Below, in pieces: positions 56,872 to 64,000 of a stretch of DNA of 64,000 nt. Location of the stretch: assembly GCA_963769045.1 (NCBI GenBank), contig CAVYKK010000030.1, positions 1 to 64,000 of the forward strand, in the 5' to 3' direction. Made by a program: the position numbers and the translations under genes. The notes under the pieces are model-generated. The model saw only the letters and a list, made by a program, of their open reading frames with translations. It did not search any database and had not been told where the DNA came from. The first letter of the stretch is position 1. Every line of letters starts with the position of its first letter. The stretch is from Methanocella_A sp963769045 (GTDB lineage: Archaea > Halobacteriota > Methanocellia > Methanocellales > Methanocellaceae).

Positions 56872-57567
56872 ATGAAGCTGCTTAGCACAGGCATACAAGG
56901 GCTGGACGAATTGCTGAACGGCGGCGTACCCGAGAAGCACATGATCGCGGTCGTCGGCGGCATGGGCACCGGCAAGACCACCATCGCGCTGCAATTCCTT
57001 ATGCACGGCCTGCAGAACGGCGAGAAGGCCGTCTACATGAGTCTTGAGGAACAGGAGTCCGAGATCAAGGAGTCTGCCAGGAGCTTCGGCTGGGACATCC
57101 AGAAACACATCGACAACGGCAGCCTTGCCCTCATCCGGCTCGACCCCAACGACGTCAAAACCACGCTCGCCCGTATTAAAAACGAGATGCCAGGGCTCAT
57201 CAAGAAGTTCGGGGCCTCCCGTCTCGTGGTGGACTCGATCACACTCTTCGAGATGATGTTCGCCGATGAGGCCGAGCGGCGGCTGAACCTGTTTGAAATC
57301 TTCTCGCTGCTGAAGAACACAGGCGTCACGGCGCTGATAACATCGGAGGCCAGCAGGGACATGGCCTACGCCAGCCGGTACGGCCTGGTAGAGTACGTGT
57401 CCGACGGCGTGATTATCCTGCGGTACGTACGGCCAGACGAATTACGCGACGTAAAACTGGCCGTCGAAGTCGTCAAGATGCGCCGGCACAAACACTCCCG
57501 TAGCATCAAGCCCTACGATATCACCGATGAGGGCCTCGTGGTACACTCCGAGTCCGAAGTATTTTGA
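56872..57567 (+). CDS. KaiC-like RecA-fold ATPase (2 of 3)
   Basis: 231 residues. LLSTGIQGLDELLNGGVPEK, Walker A VVGGMGTGKTTIALQF near 26-41, VYMSLEEQESEIKESARSFG, Walker B RLVVDSITLFEMMFAD near 121-136, and KLAVEVVKMRRHKHSRSIKP at the end. Single KaiC domain, cytoplasmic. It stands close to the roadblock/KaiC pair and is its paralog, but has its own 3' gap. Confidence 0.87.
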   Translation: MKLLSTGIQGLDELLNGGVPEKHMIAVVGGMGTGKTTIALQFLMHGLQNGEKAVYMSLEEQESEIKESARSFGWDIQKHIDNGSLALIRLDPNDVKTTLARIKNEMPGLIKKFGASRLVVDSITLFEMMFADEAERRLNLFEIFSLLKNTGVTALITSEASRDMAYASRYGLVEYVSDGVIILRYVRPDELRDVKLAVEVVKMRRHKHSRSIKPYDITDEGLVVHSESEVF

Positions 57568-57826
57568 GACCACGTTCAACTTATCGCCGCAATTTGAACG
57601 CCGTCGGATGTACAGGCCGAATATAGCGCCGTTACCCGGGCGACAGAGGCGGTACGTAATTAACGCGGAACAAACGGGCATCAGCCAACAATTTTTTATA
57701 TCTTTAGCTAATTATAATATGTAGGCGGCGTGAAATGTAAAATATTCGCCGCAGTAGAAAGGTTTATTTTATAGCAGAATAATTATAAAATAAAAGGTAA
57801 CCGGATGGAGGGGGAAGGTCTCAGCC

Positions 57827-58369
57827 GTGGATGACAATTCGAGGCCCAGGAAGAGGGGGCAGCCAGGCAACTGGAAAAATAATGTGGAGCAGGACCTTCA
57901 AAGGCTGCTCGACAGGAAAGGCGTAATGGGTGCTTTCCTGATATCGAAAAACGGGGAGACCATAGCGCAGGTCTTCCAGGAAGCGTCGAGACATAAGGAG
58001 AGCACGACCACTCAGCTCGTGAAGAAAATAATCCCTCTCATGATGACCATGAGGAACATGCCGCTGCGCCGCACCGTGTTTGAGACGACAGAGGGTTCAG
58101 TCATCTTCTACAACACGGAGAACGGCATCGTCGGCTGTATCCTGGACCGGGATTACGATATTATCTCCGTTATGCTTGAAGTGCGCACGGTCGGAGACGT
58201 GATCTGCAGCCGCCTGAACGATGGCGGCATGGACAAGCAGAAGCTCGATGACCTCCTGCGCGAGAACCGTGAGGAGTTCAAGGTGATGAACGCAGAACTG
58301 CTCAGGGTGATTGAAAATCACATGGGGGCAAAGCTCACCAGAGAACTAATCGAGAGGACAGTAAGGTGA
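57827..58369 (+). CDS. Roadblock/LC7-like protein
   Basis: 180 residues. A basic N-terminus (DDNSRPRKRGQPGNWKNN) precedes LLDRKGVMGAFLISKNGETI and TVFETTEGSVIFYNTENGIV, which have the alternating beta pattern of roadblock/LC7 domains. A long C-terminal helix follows (KLDDLLRENREEFKVMNAEL). Such domains bind small GTPases or regulatory ATPases. It starts from a GTG, with TATA-like TAATTATAAAATAAAAGG upstream, and ends four bases before the KaiC-like gene, so the two proteins probably act together. Confidence 0.75.
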   Translation: MDDNSRPRKRGQPGNWKNNVEQDLQRLLDRKGVMGAFLISKNGETIAQVFQEASRHKESTTTQLVKKIIPLMMTMRNMPLRRTVFETTEGSVIFYNTENGIVGCILDRDYDIISVMLEVRTVGDVICSRLNDGGMDKQKLDDLLRENREEFKVMNAELLRVIENHMGAKLTRELIERTVR

Positions 58370-58373
58370 AAAA

Positions 58374-59231
58374 ATGAAGAAGCTCAAGACAGGCATATTG
58401 GGATTAGACGGTCTCCTTGACGGAGGCTTCAACGAACATTCGGCGACCATTCTCGTTGGCTCAGCGGGCACAGGCAAGACCACCATGGCACTCCAGTTCC
58501 TCAGAAAAGGGCTGGAGACCGGCAGCGATGCCATCTACATCACGCTGGAAGAGTCTCGCTCCCAGATCATGGAGGAAGCCAGGAGCATGGGCTGGGAAGA
58601 CATCGAGAGCTATGTCGACAAAGGCTCGCTCGTATTCCTCGAGGCAGGGGGCAAGGACCTCGCCGACTTCATCAGGGAAGAGCTCCCCCAGTTCGTCAGC
58701 GAATGGGACGGCTCGAAAGCCCGCATCGTCATCGACCCGCTGACGCCCGTAATCTGGGCCCACGACAACAAGTACGAGCAGCGGTCGCTGATCTCCGAGT
58801 TATTCAAGCAGACCAAGCGCGTCGGCACGGTGTTCAGCACCGTCGAAGAGCACGGCACCACCGGCGAGATGACCGGGGCCGAGACCATCATCCCCATGTA
58901 CCTCGCGGACACGGTCGTGCACCTGAACGTCCTCGGAATGGGCGACCTGCAGCGGTCGATCAAGATCACCAAGTCGCGGCAGTCCTGGCACAGCGAGGGC
59001 GGACACCCGTACCGGTTCGTGCTCGGCCTTGGCTTCGTAGTGGACACGAGCGCCATGGATGGCAAGCGTATGGCCAAGCTGGATATCAAGCTTAAACAGA
59101 AGGCCTTCCAGGAGATCAACTCGGAACACATCAAGCGGATCGTCAACCTCCTCGAGAACGCCGACCTCGGCGACATGGAGCCAGAGCGTATCATCAATAT
59201 GCTCATCGACGACTATAAGGTCCCCCAATAG
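58374..59231 (+). CDS. KaiC-like RecA-fold ATPase (3 of 3)
   Basis: 285 residues. KTGILGLDGLLDGGFNEHSA, Walker A LVGSAGTGKTTMALQFL near 25-41, YITLEESRSQIMEEARSMGW and Walker B ARIVIDPLTPVIWAHD near 117-132. A longer C-terminal part than its paralogs (AFQEINSEHIKRIVNLLENA) may mediate partner binding. It lies between the roadblock-like gene and a zinc-ribbon gene, with almost no spacing, forming a three-gene unit. Confidence 0.87.
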   Translation: MKKLKTGILGLDGLLDGGFNEHSATILVGSAGTGKTTMALQFLRKGLETGSDAIYITLEESRSQIMEEARSMGWEDIESYVDKGSLVFLEAGGKDLADFIREELPQFVSEWDGSKARIVIDPLTPVIWAHDNKYEQRSLISELFKQTKRVGTVFSTVEEHGTTGEMTGAETIIPMYLADTVVHLNVLGMGDLQRSIKITKSRQSWHSEGGHPYRFVLGLGFVVDTSAMDGKRMAKLDIKLKQKAFQEINSEHIKRIVNLLENADLGDMEPERIINMLIDDYKVPQ

Positions 59232-59450
59232 GTGGTCGTCATTCGCCAGGAAGCGACTGAGGTAAACACCTACCTGTCCTCAGGTGGAAAAGCCCTGTGC
59301 AGGAAGTGCTGCAGCGACCGGATCAAAGTGGTCTTCTTCGAGAAGGAAGGCAAGAAGTTCGCCGTCTGCGAGGCCTGCGGGAACGTCCAGGGCATCGGCG
59401 CCAGCCTGCAGGACCGTTACAGCAAGTGGAAGCAGTATAAAGAGTTCTAA
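59232..59450 (+). CDS. Small zinc-ribbon protein
   Basis: 72 residues from a GTG directly after the KaiC-like stop. LCRKCCSDRIKVVFFEKEGK and VCEACGNVQGIGASLQDRYS give a CxxC...CxxC zinc ribbon. The last residues are helical and aromatic (SKWKQYKEF). Gene order suggests that it serves the roadblock/KaiC pair, perhaps as an adaptor. No exact family recognised. Confidence 0.75.
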   Translation: MVVIRQEATEVNTYLSSGGKALCRKCCSDRIKVVFFEKEGKKFAVCEACGNVQGIGASLQDRYSKWKQYKEF

Positions 59451-59807
59451 TAACGGGCGAGGCGGCAGCGGGTAATATGTAACGTACCTGCAAGCCGCCC
59501 CAATGATTTTTTATCATTACTAATACCTCTCACGGTCCCCGCAAGGTCGGCAGGCGGCGTACGCGCGCGGATGCGTTTACGAGGCGGACATGCTGCGATC
59601 CCTGGCTGTCAGATAATTGAGATAACTATTTTTCGGGCAGCCGGGAGGTTATCGCATGATATTATTCTCTATTTGTTAAAACTTAAAAAGCGAAAACTTC
59701 TTTTCCCGTATCCCCGGAAACAATATAACATTTACATTTTACTACATATTAATTTCCGTTATATTCACTTGGTTAGATAAGCTTTATATATGAGATGGTA
59801 TTATTGT

Positions 59808-60028
59808 GTATTGTCCGTGGATTGAGCCCCACGTGGCAGTTGTGCTATAGGCAAGATATCACCAAAAACGAAAAACGCTTCAGGGCCGGGGCGTTAACCC
59901 CAGGCGCCGGCCCTGTTTTCCGTCATACGCGGCGATCGGCTATCCCGTTTATGTGCCGGAGCAAAAACCCCCCGATGCGAGGGAAGTATCACATTACACC
60001 TCCCAGGCCCTCGCATCACAACTTTTTT
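59808..60028 (+). ncRNA. Possible untranslated transcript with hairpins
   Basis: AAGCTTTATATATGAG near 59779 is a strong TATA-like element but no convincing frame follows. The following sequence has a CAGGGCCGG/CCGGCCCTG hairpin (59881-59922). Next, GATGCGAGGG (59974-59983) pairs with CCCTCGCATC (60008-60017), followed by a T6 run, which fits a terminator. This may be a small RNA gene or a decayed gene. The stretch 59451-59780 is AT-rich with no gene seen. Confidence 0.35.
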
Positions 60029-60130
60029 CTTAATATCAGCAATTGTTTTCTATTGGGCCGGACATCCGTATGAAGCGTGAGGGACCAACTCCTCTTGCCG
60101 ACGTTCCTGACATCGCTGGCCCGCTTTTCG

Positions 60131-60352
60131 CTAACGGTTCTCTTTGCTGCTCCTCTGCTTCTCGGAGGCTTCCAGGTCCTTTTTGCCTTTCGCATGCCGC
60201 TCTTCCGAATATTCTGGTATGTTGTAAACTTCGCCTGCTATGTCGGCGCGTCTCATCAGATCGCGCTCCTTCTTGCTTTCCGTTATCTCGCCCTCCGCAC
60301 GCTGCTCATGGGCACCTGAGTTTCCACTTTCCGGTTTCTTCCGCTCCCCCAT
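60131..60352 (-). CDS. Small charged hypothetical protein
   Basis: 73 residues from ATG 60352, very rich in Glu, Lys and Arg (SKKERDLMRRADIAGEVYNI then EERHAKGKKDLEASEKQRSS). Mostly helical, no cysteines, no family recognised. The opposite strand has a hydrophobic frame of similar size, so the choice of strand is uncertain. Confidence 0.4.
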   Translation of the reverse strand: MGERKKPESGNSGAHEQRAEGEITESKKERDLMRRADIAGEVYNIPEYSEERHAKGKKDLEASEKQRSSKENR

Positions 60353-60595
60353 AACGCCACCACTCAAATTGTGCGATCATAACATCAGGCTCCGGCGATA
60401 AAAACGCATATGCAGAATGACACGCCGGGCCGGGACGGCCCCCGTATATTAAGTCGAAAAGCCGGAGAATGGGGCGGAGGAATGTTGATCATAACGCCGC
60501 TTCGGAAAGAACAAATCGGATGCCCCCGATGGTATAGAAAGGCTATGGTCACTTTCAGGCTATCGTAGACAGACAGTTAAAAAGAAGAACATAAA

Positions 60596-60669
60596 TGGGC
60601 CCGAAGGGATTCGAACCCCTGATCCCCGCCGTGTAAAGGCGATGTCATAACCAACTAGACCACAGGCCC
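60596..60669 (-). tRNA. tRNA-Val (anticodon TAC)
   Basis: The minus strand folds into a full cloverleaf. Acceptor GGGCCTG pairs with CGGGCCC and A is the discriminator base. The anticodon stem TCGCC/GGCGG holds the loop TTTACAC with anticodon TAC. The T arm reads AGGGGTTCGAATCCCCT. 74 bases, no intron, and no encoded CCA (the genome continues TTT). Confidence 0.95.
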
Positions 60670-60768
60670 GCGGTAACATAAAATGCCTGTGATTCCACTT
60701 AAACTTTATGGCTATGCGTGAGGCACTGGCGAATCGTCTTAGACAGAATAAAGAAATGCCTCATCTGC

Positions 60769-60812
60769 CTCCGTGCCCTCAGTGGCCTTAGTGCCCTTTG
60801 TGTCCAATGCTC
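60769..60812. repeat. Half copy of the GTGTCCAATG palindromic repeat
   Basis: CCGTGCCCTCAGTGGCC then GTGCCCTTTGTGTCCAATG: only the right arm is present. It abuts the stop codon of the small gene at 60811. Confidence 0.75.
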
Positions 60813-60972
60813 ACTTATCGCACTTCATCCCCAGCGCATCGGCGATGTTCTGTGCCGCTTCCTCCACGCTCATGTTGGCCGCTTTAGCCGCCCGCTGCAG
60901 GTCGTCCATCGAGATCAGGTCGGGGTTATTATGCTTGTCGTTCGGCATGCCGCATCCACAGCTAATACACAT
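60811..60972 (-). CDS. Small cysteine-motif protein
   Basis: 53 residues starting MCISCGCGMPNDKHNNPDLI and ending DALGMKCDK. The leading CxxCxC could hold a metal. The rest is an amphipathic helix pair (DDLQRAAKAANMSVEEAAQN). AGGTATGAC precedes the ATG at 60972. Codon use matches the host, which supports a real gene despite its size. The function is not recognised. Confidence 0.7.
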   Translation of the reverse strand: MCISCGCGMPNDKHNNPDLISMDDLQRAAKAANMSVEEAAQNIADALGMKCDK

Positions 60973-61104
60973 TTTGTCATACCTCTGATCTGTGAATTGA
61001 CCGTTTGCGGTTATAAAACGTGCCCGCGGATTCCGTCTTGCATTTTTATCGACATCAATTTATTTAACCTCCGGGAGCATATTGTCTATGGAGTTGTTAC
61101 CATT

Positions 61105-62049
61105 CTGCTTAACGGGACAATCGCTCTTCTCCTGGCCCAGGCCGCGACGGGGAACCTGGACATAGGCGCTGCCATCGGCAACCTCATCTCGATCGTCTGG
61201 GGGATCATCAGCAACCTGTGGATCCTGCTGATCATCCTGCTGTTCATCATACCGGTCCTGCAGCGTGGCGCCATCAACCGGGCAAGGGAACGGATACTGA
61301 CGAAGATTTCGCACGAGCGCAAGTCGCAGGTGATCACCCTTATCCACCGGCAGGAGACCATCGCCTTTTTGGGCATTCCGCTTTCCCGTTACATCGACAT
61401 CGACGACAGCGAGGAGATCCTCCGGGCCATACGCATTACGCCACCGGATGTCCCCATCGACCTGATCGTCCATACGCCCGGCGGCATCGCGCTGGCTGCC
61501 ACCCAGATCGCGATGGCGCTGAAGGCCCATCCGGCGAAGAAGACCGTCATCGTCCCCCATTATGCCATGAGCGGCGGCACGATGATCGCGCTGGCGGCCG
61601 ACGAGATCCTGATGGATCCGCATGCCGTGATCGGGCCGGTCGACCCGCAACTCGCCAACAAGGACGGCCAGTTCGCCGCGGTATCGATCCTGAAAGCCGT
61701 CAAAGAGAAGCCGGTCGATAAGATCGGCGACACGACCTTGATGCTGGCCGACGATGCACGGAAAGCGCAGGAGCAGATGATCATATTCGTCCGGGAGATC
61801 ATGAAAGGCAAATGTGGCGAGCCGAACATGGATAAGATCATCAGTGAGCTGGTCATGGGCAAGTATACCCACGACTACCCGATCTTCCCGGAGATGGCAA
61901 AGGAGCTGCTGGGCGACTGCGTAAAGGTCGGCATCCCCAGGTCCGTCTACGAGCTGATGGAGTTCTACAAGATGGCCATGGGCGCGCACCGGCCTGGCGT
62001 GGAATACATACCGGTTGCGCCACCTGGCGGCCCACAGCAGCGCAGGTAA
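61105..62049 (+). CDS. Membrane-bound ClpP-like serine protease (SDH family), start unclear
   Basis: About 315 residues. An N-terminal hydrophobic part (IGNLISIVWGIISNLWILLI then ILLFIIPVLQRGAINRARER) anchors a ClpP/crotonase-fold domain: VPIDLIVHTPGGIALAATQI, KKTVIVPHYAMSGGTMIALA (nucleophile Ser in AMSGGT) and DEILMDPHAVIGPVDPQLAN. This matches the serine dehydrogenase proteinase group (PF01972-like), thought to act on membrane proteins. No ATG, GTG or TTG lies in frame near the start; the CTG at 61105 is a guess. The frame is open far upstream, but that part overlaps a repeat and another gene. Confidence 0.82.
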   Translation: MLNGTIALLLAQAATGNLDIGAAIGNLISIVWGIISNLWILLIILLFIIPVLQRGAINRARERILTKISHERKSQVITLIHRQETIAFLGIPLSRYIDIDDSEEILRAIRITPPDVPIDLIVHTPGGIALAATQIAMALKAHPAKKTVIVPHYAMSGGTMIALAADEILMDPHAVIGPVDPQLANKDGQFAAVSILKAVKEKPVDKIGDTTLMLADDARKAQEQMIIFVREIMKGKCGEPNMDKIISELVMGKYTHDYPIFPEMAKELLGDCVKVGIPRSVYELMEFYKMAMGAHRPGVEYIPVAPPGGPQQRR

Positions 62050-62162
62050 TCCCGTAAATCGCCAGACCCCGGCGTCCGTTCGCGCGCGAGCGGACGGCTG
62101 CCCGGCATCGATTTTTTATCCCATTTTATTATCCATTTTGCTCTTTTAATGTAAAGTATACC

Positions 62163-62208
62163 ATACTAAAAGTAAAGTTATATATACTAAAAGTAAAGTA
62201 TACTTTAC
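62163..62208 (+). promoter_or_regulatory. Operator and promoter of the XRE gene
   Basis: ATACTAAAAGTAAAGT occurs twice, at 62163-62178 and 62184-62199, 21 bases apart. GTAAAGTATACTTTAC at 62193-62208 is a perfect 16-base palindrome four bases before the ATG. A TTATATATA TATA box lies between the direct repeats. A repressor bound here would block the promoter, so the XRE protein probably represses itself. Confidence 0.7.
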
Positions 62209-62212
62209 ATAG

Positions 62213-62404
62213 ATGATCAATCGGCTGAAAGAATTCAGGGCCCGGAATGACATGACGCAAGAGGACCTGGCGGCAAAGGCGGGCGTCTCTCGACAGACCA
62301 TCGTTGCGATCGAGAAGCAGAAGTACGACCCGTCGTTGTCGCTGGCTTTCAAGCTAGCCAGGTGTTTCGGGGTAAAAATCGAAGACATCTTCCAGGAGGA
62401 ATAA
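62213..62404 (+). CDS. XRE-family HTH regulator
   Basis: 63 residues, a single lambda-repressor-like domain: MINRLKEFRARNDMTQEDLA, then KAGVSRQTIVAIEKQKYDPS and LAFKLARCFGVKIEDIFQEE. Typical of small regulators that pair with a membrane protein gene. The short distance from the TATA box to the ATG suggests a leaderless mRNA. The next gene starts one base after its stop. Confidence 0.93.
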   Translation: MINRLKEFRARNDMTQEDLAAKAGVSRQTIVAIEKQKYDPSLSLAFKLARCFGVKIEDIFQEE

Positions 62405-62405
62405 A

Positions 62406-62777
62406 ATGCTGAAAACAGAAGAATCAAGAATAGCCATAGTGATATTGCTTACGTTCATCGTACTGCTGGTCACCGGGATTTACCCACAGTACGTCCTGTG
62501 GATGACAGCGGCGATTATTGTGCTCCTCGTCGTGCTGGCGATCTATGCGGCACTTTCCAAAAAGAGGTATGGAGAGCCACAGGACGAACGGACCGCGAAA
62601 TGCTCTATGACGGCCAGCCGTAACGGATTTATCGTAGCTATGATATTGACGGCTCTGCTCGCAGTGGCCGTAAAGCTGGGGTCCCCGATAGGTATCGATG
62701 GAATGGTACAAATTGTATGGGGACTGAGTATGATGACTTATTTCCTCTCCTACATTTACTATAAGAGAGTGGCGTAA
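62406..62777 (+). CDS. Four-helix membrane protein paired with the XRE regulator
   Basis: 123 residues. Helices: IAIVILLTFIVLLVTGIYPQ, LWMTAAIIVLLVVLAIYAAL, GFIVAMILTALLAVAVKLGS and MVQIVWGLSMMTYFLSYIYY. The middle loop GEPQDERTAKCSMTASRNGF is the recurring DERT motif of DUF2178-like proteins. GAGGA lies before the ATG. XRE plus DUF2178-like pairs are common in archaea; the function is unknown. Confidence 0.8.
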   Translation: MLKTEESRIAIVILLTFIVLLVTGIYPQYVLWMTAAIIVLLVVLAIYAALSKKRYGEPQDERTAKCSMTASRNGFIVAMILTALLAVAVKLGSPIGIDGMVQIVWGLSMMTYFLSYIYYKRVA

Positions 62778-62847
62778 GGCATTGATCTAAAGGAGGAGGC
62801 CGTGGGCCTGCTCCTATGTTTTTTGGTATGTTACAGTTTTCAGGTGA

Positions 62848-63189
62848 TCAAGACCTGATCATGATCAGCAGCATCTTGTACCGCGTAATCGCCTTGAGCG
62901 CGTGCGGCTTGCCGCCCGGCATGATAATAAACTCGCCGGCCTTCACCCGGTTCGGCTTTCCTTCGATCGTGATTTCAGCTTCCCCGTCCAGGATGACGAC
63001 CGTCGCGTCGAACGGCGCCACGTGCTCGCTGAGGCCTTCGCCTTCGTCGAAAGAGAATATAGTGATCGTGCCCGTTGCCTTGTTCAGGACCTCGCGGCTG
63101 ACCACCGATCCGTCCTGGTACTCCACGAGCCCGGCCAGGTCGACCGGGCGGCCGATGAGGCTTTCTCCGCCGGATTTCTTAGCTGCCAT
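62848..63189 (-). CDS. Cupin-domain protein
   Basis: 113 residues, a single cupin barrel: GEGLSEHVAPFDATVVILDG supplies the first His/Glu metal site and GEFIIMPGGKPHALKAITRY the second. It starts MAAKKSGGESLIGRPVDLAG. Small cupins of this shape often bind metal and act as enzymes or sensors; the ligand cannot be told. Cytoplasmic. Confidence 0.88.
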   Translation of the reverse strand: MAAKKSGGESLIGRPVDLAGLVEYQDGSVVSREVLNKATGTITIFSFDEGEGLSEHVAPFDATVVILDGEAEITIEGKPNRVKAGEFIIMPGGKPHALKAITRYKMLLIMIRS

Positions 63190-63306
63190 AAAATCACTCT
63201 GAATCTAGTATTGCTACCAGCCCATAAATAGCTAAGCGCCCTATGTCATGGAAACCGAGAAAGGGCGTGGCAGATATTTTAGTCCTGAAGGTCTCACCTT
63301 AGATCA

Positions 63307-63888
63307 ATGAAAATCATCATAGCCGTGGCGTTAGCTGCTTTCATGATTACGGGCATGGCATACGTACAGCAGCCGCCGGCAATGAATAATGCAAAGGTGA
63401 GCGATAACATGATGGAGTCAAAAGTGAAGCTTTTGGACGTGTCCAGCCCGGCATTCGGGGACAATGGCCGGATACCGGCAAAGTACACGGCCGACGGCGA
63501 CGACATGTCGCCCCCGCTTAGCTGGCAGGGAGCCCCCGAGGGCGTGGCGGAATATGCGGTCATTTGCGAGGACCCCGACGCGCCTGGCGGCACCTTCACC
63601 CACTGGGTGATTTACAACATACCCGCAGTCTACGACCACCTCGACGATGGGATCATGCAGATCTCGGAGCTGGACAATGGAGCCATGCAGGGGCAGAACC
63701 ACTTTGGGAAGGTAGGATATGGCGGGCCGTCCCCTCCGAAGGGCAAGCCGCACCATTACATTTTTACGGTGTACGCGCTCGACGCTAAGCTCGACCTGCC
63801 CGCAGGCATTACAAAGGAAGAGTTACGAAAGGCGATGGAAGGGCATATCGTAGCGCAGGGAAAACTGATCGGCCTGTACGGCAGATAA
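63307..63888 (+). CDS. YbhB/PEBP-like protein, exported
   Basis: 193 residues. A signal-like helix (IIIAVALAAFMITGMAYVQQ) precedes the PEBP fold: SPPLSWQGAPEGVAEYAVIC, DPDAPGGTFTHWVIYNIPA (the conserved DPDxP and HW) and GYGGPSPPKGKPHHYIFTVY. The family binds anions or phospholipid head groups and can inhibit proteases. The signal peptide places it outside the membrane, unlike cytoplasmic YbhB. Confidence 0.9.
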   Translation: MKIIIAVALAAFMITGMAYVQQPPAMNNAKVSDNMMESKVKLLDVSSPAFGDNGRIPAKYTADGDDMSPPLSWQGAPEGVAEYAVICEDPDAPGGTFTHWVIYNIPAVYDHLDDGIMQISELDNGAMQGQNHFGKVGYGGPSPPKGKPHHYIFTVYALDAKLDLPAGITKEELRKAMEGHIVAQGKLIGLYGR

Positions 63889-63896
63889 AAGAAATG

Positions 63897-63921
63897 TCAG
63901 CCCGGTCAGTAGCCGGGCTGA
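63897..63921. terminator. Hairpin between convergent genes
   Basis: TCAGCCCGG (63897-63905) pairs with CCGGGCTGA (63913-63921) across a 7-base loop. It lies between the PEBP gene and the stop of the minus-strand gene at 63906. Without a strong T-run it is only a likely terminator. Confidence 0.5.
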
Positions 63922-64000
63922 TAATTGTCCCCTTTCGTATAGTACGGCAGGTACAGCATAGTCTTTGAAGTAACGCTCAGCCGGTAGTCCAGCCTCTGCA
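63906..64000 (-). CDS. C-terminal fragment of an unknown gene, cut by window edge
   Basis: The minus strand reads RLDYRLSVTSKTMLYLPYYT then KGDNYQPGY and a stop. About 31 residues are visible, too few to place. The end is Tyr/Gly-rich. Confidence 0.55.
   Translation of the reverse strand, partial: QRLDYRLSVTSKTMLYLPYYTKGDNYQPGY

Noticed and set aside
60077..60319. Hydrophobic 80-codon plus-strand frame near 60100
   Set aside because: It is antisense to a charged frame with more natural composition; neither is certain, but this one has no ribosome site.
60718..61104. Upstream extension of the ClpP-like protease frame
   Set aside because: It runs through a palindromic repeat arm and overlaps a well-supported minus-strand small gene; the extra residues have no membrane or protease features.

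Overview
The window looks like a mesophilic methanogenic archaeon of the Methanocellales type. This is inferred from family content, not from any search. The supporting signs are an archaellum (arl/fla) locus, an AglB-type N-glycosylation gene set, PGF-CTERM surface proteins, TATA-box promoters close to start codons, a tRNA without encoded CCA, KaiC-like ATPases, several Lrp/AsnC and HTH_10 regulators, and a short CbiX/CfbA chelatase of the kind needed for coenzyme F430. Genes are GC-rich. Foreign-looking or intergenic stretches are clearly AT-rich.

Layout. 1-11706 is a surface-glycan block: GT2 and GT4 glycosyltransferases, the oligosaccharyltransferase aglB, an AglJ-like dolichyl-phosphate glycosyltransferase and an anchored secreted protein. 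11707-15190 is an AT-rich scar with an orphan gene, a broken ISL3-type transposase that itself carries a ~169-bp MITE-like insertion, and a broken second transposase. 15207-26745 holds branched-chain amino acid genes (cimA-like, ilvB, ilvN, later ilvC), interrupted by an HD phosphohydrolase, a beta-propeller surface protein, an arginase-family enzyme and an HTH_10 regulator. 27003-43141 is dominated by the archaellum locus: two almost identical archaellin genes with conserved leaders and terminators, two coiled-coil ArlC/D/E-type proteins, five tandem ArlG-like and two tandem ArlF-like stator genes, arlH, arlI, arlJ and a translationally coupled Met/Pro/Asp-repeat membrane protein. 43142-46032 has small proteins and dense palindromic repeats. 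46033-48338 carries cfbA-thiC and a metallo-hydrolase. 48662-59450 holds a PGF-CTERM protein, three Lrp/AsnC regulators, three KaiC-like ATPases (one paired with a roadblock-like protein) and two M29-like peptidases. The end has a tRNA-Val, a ClpP-like membrane protease, an autoregulated XRE/membrane-protein pair, a cupin and a PEBP protein.

Three things stand out. (1) The stator part of the archaellum is multiplied (5 ArlG + 2 ArlF). (2) A family of long intergenic palindromes occurs about a dozen times; some copies have ~46-bp terminal arms and a conserved 42-nt loop found in both orientations, and some are nested inside each other. (3) Seven breaks in six otherwise intact host genes (both GT4 breaks, ilvB, both ArlC/D/E-type genes, the QPGYG-repeat protein and the PGF-CTERM protein) are all of the same kind: one surplus nucleotide, repaired by skipping one base. 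Sequencing error, recent mutation and recoding cannot be told apart from this sequence alone.
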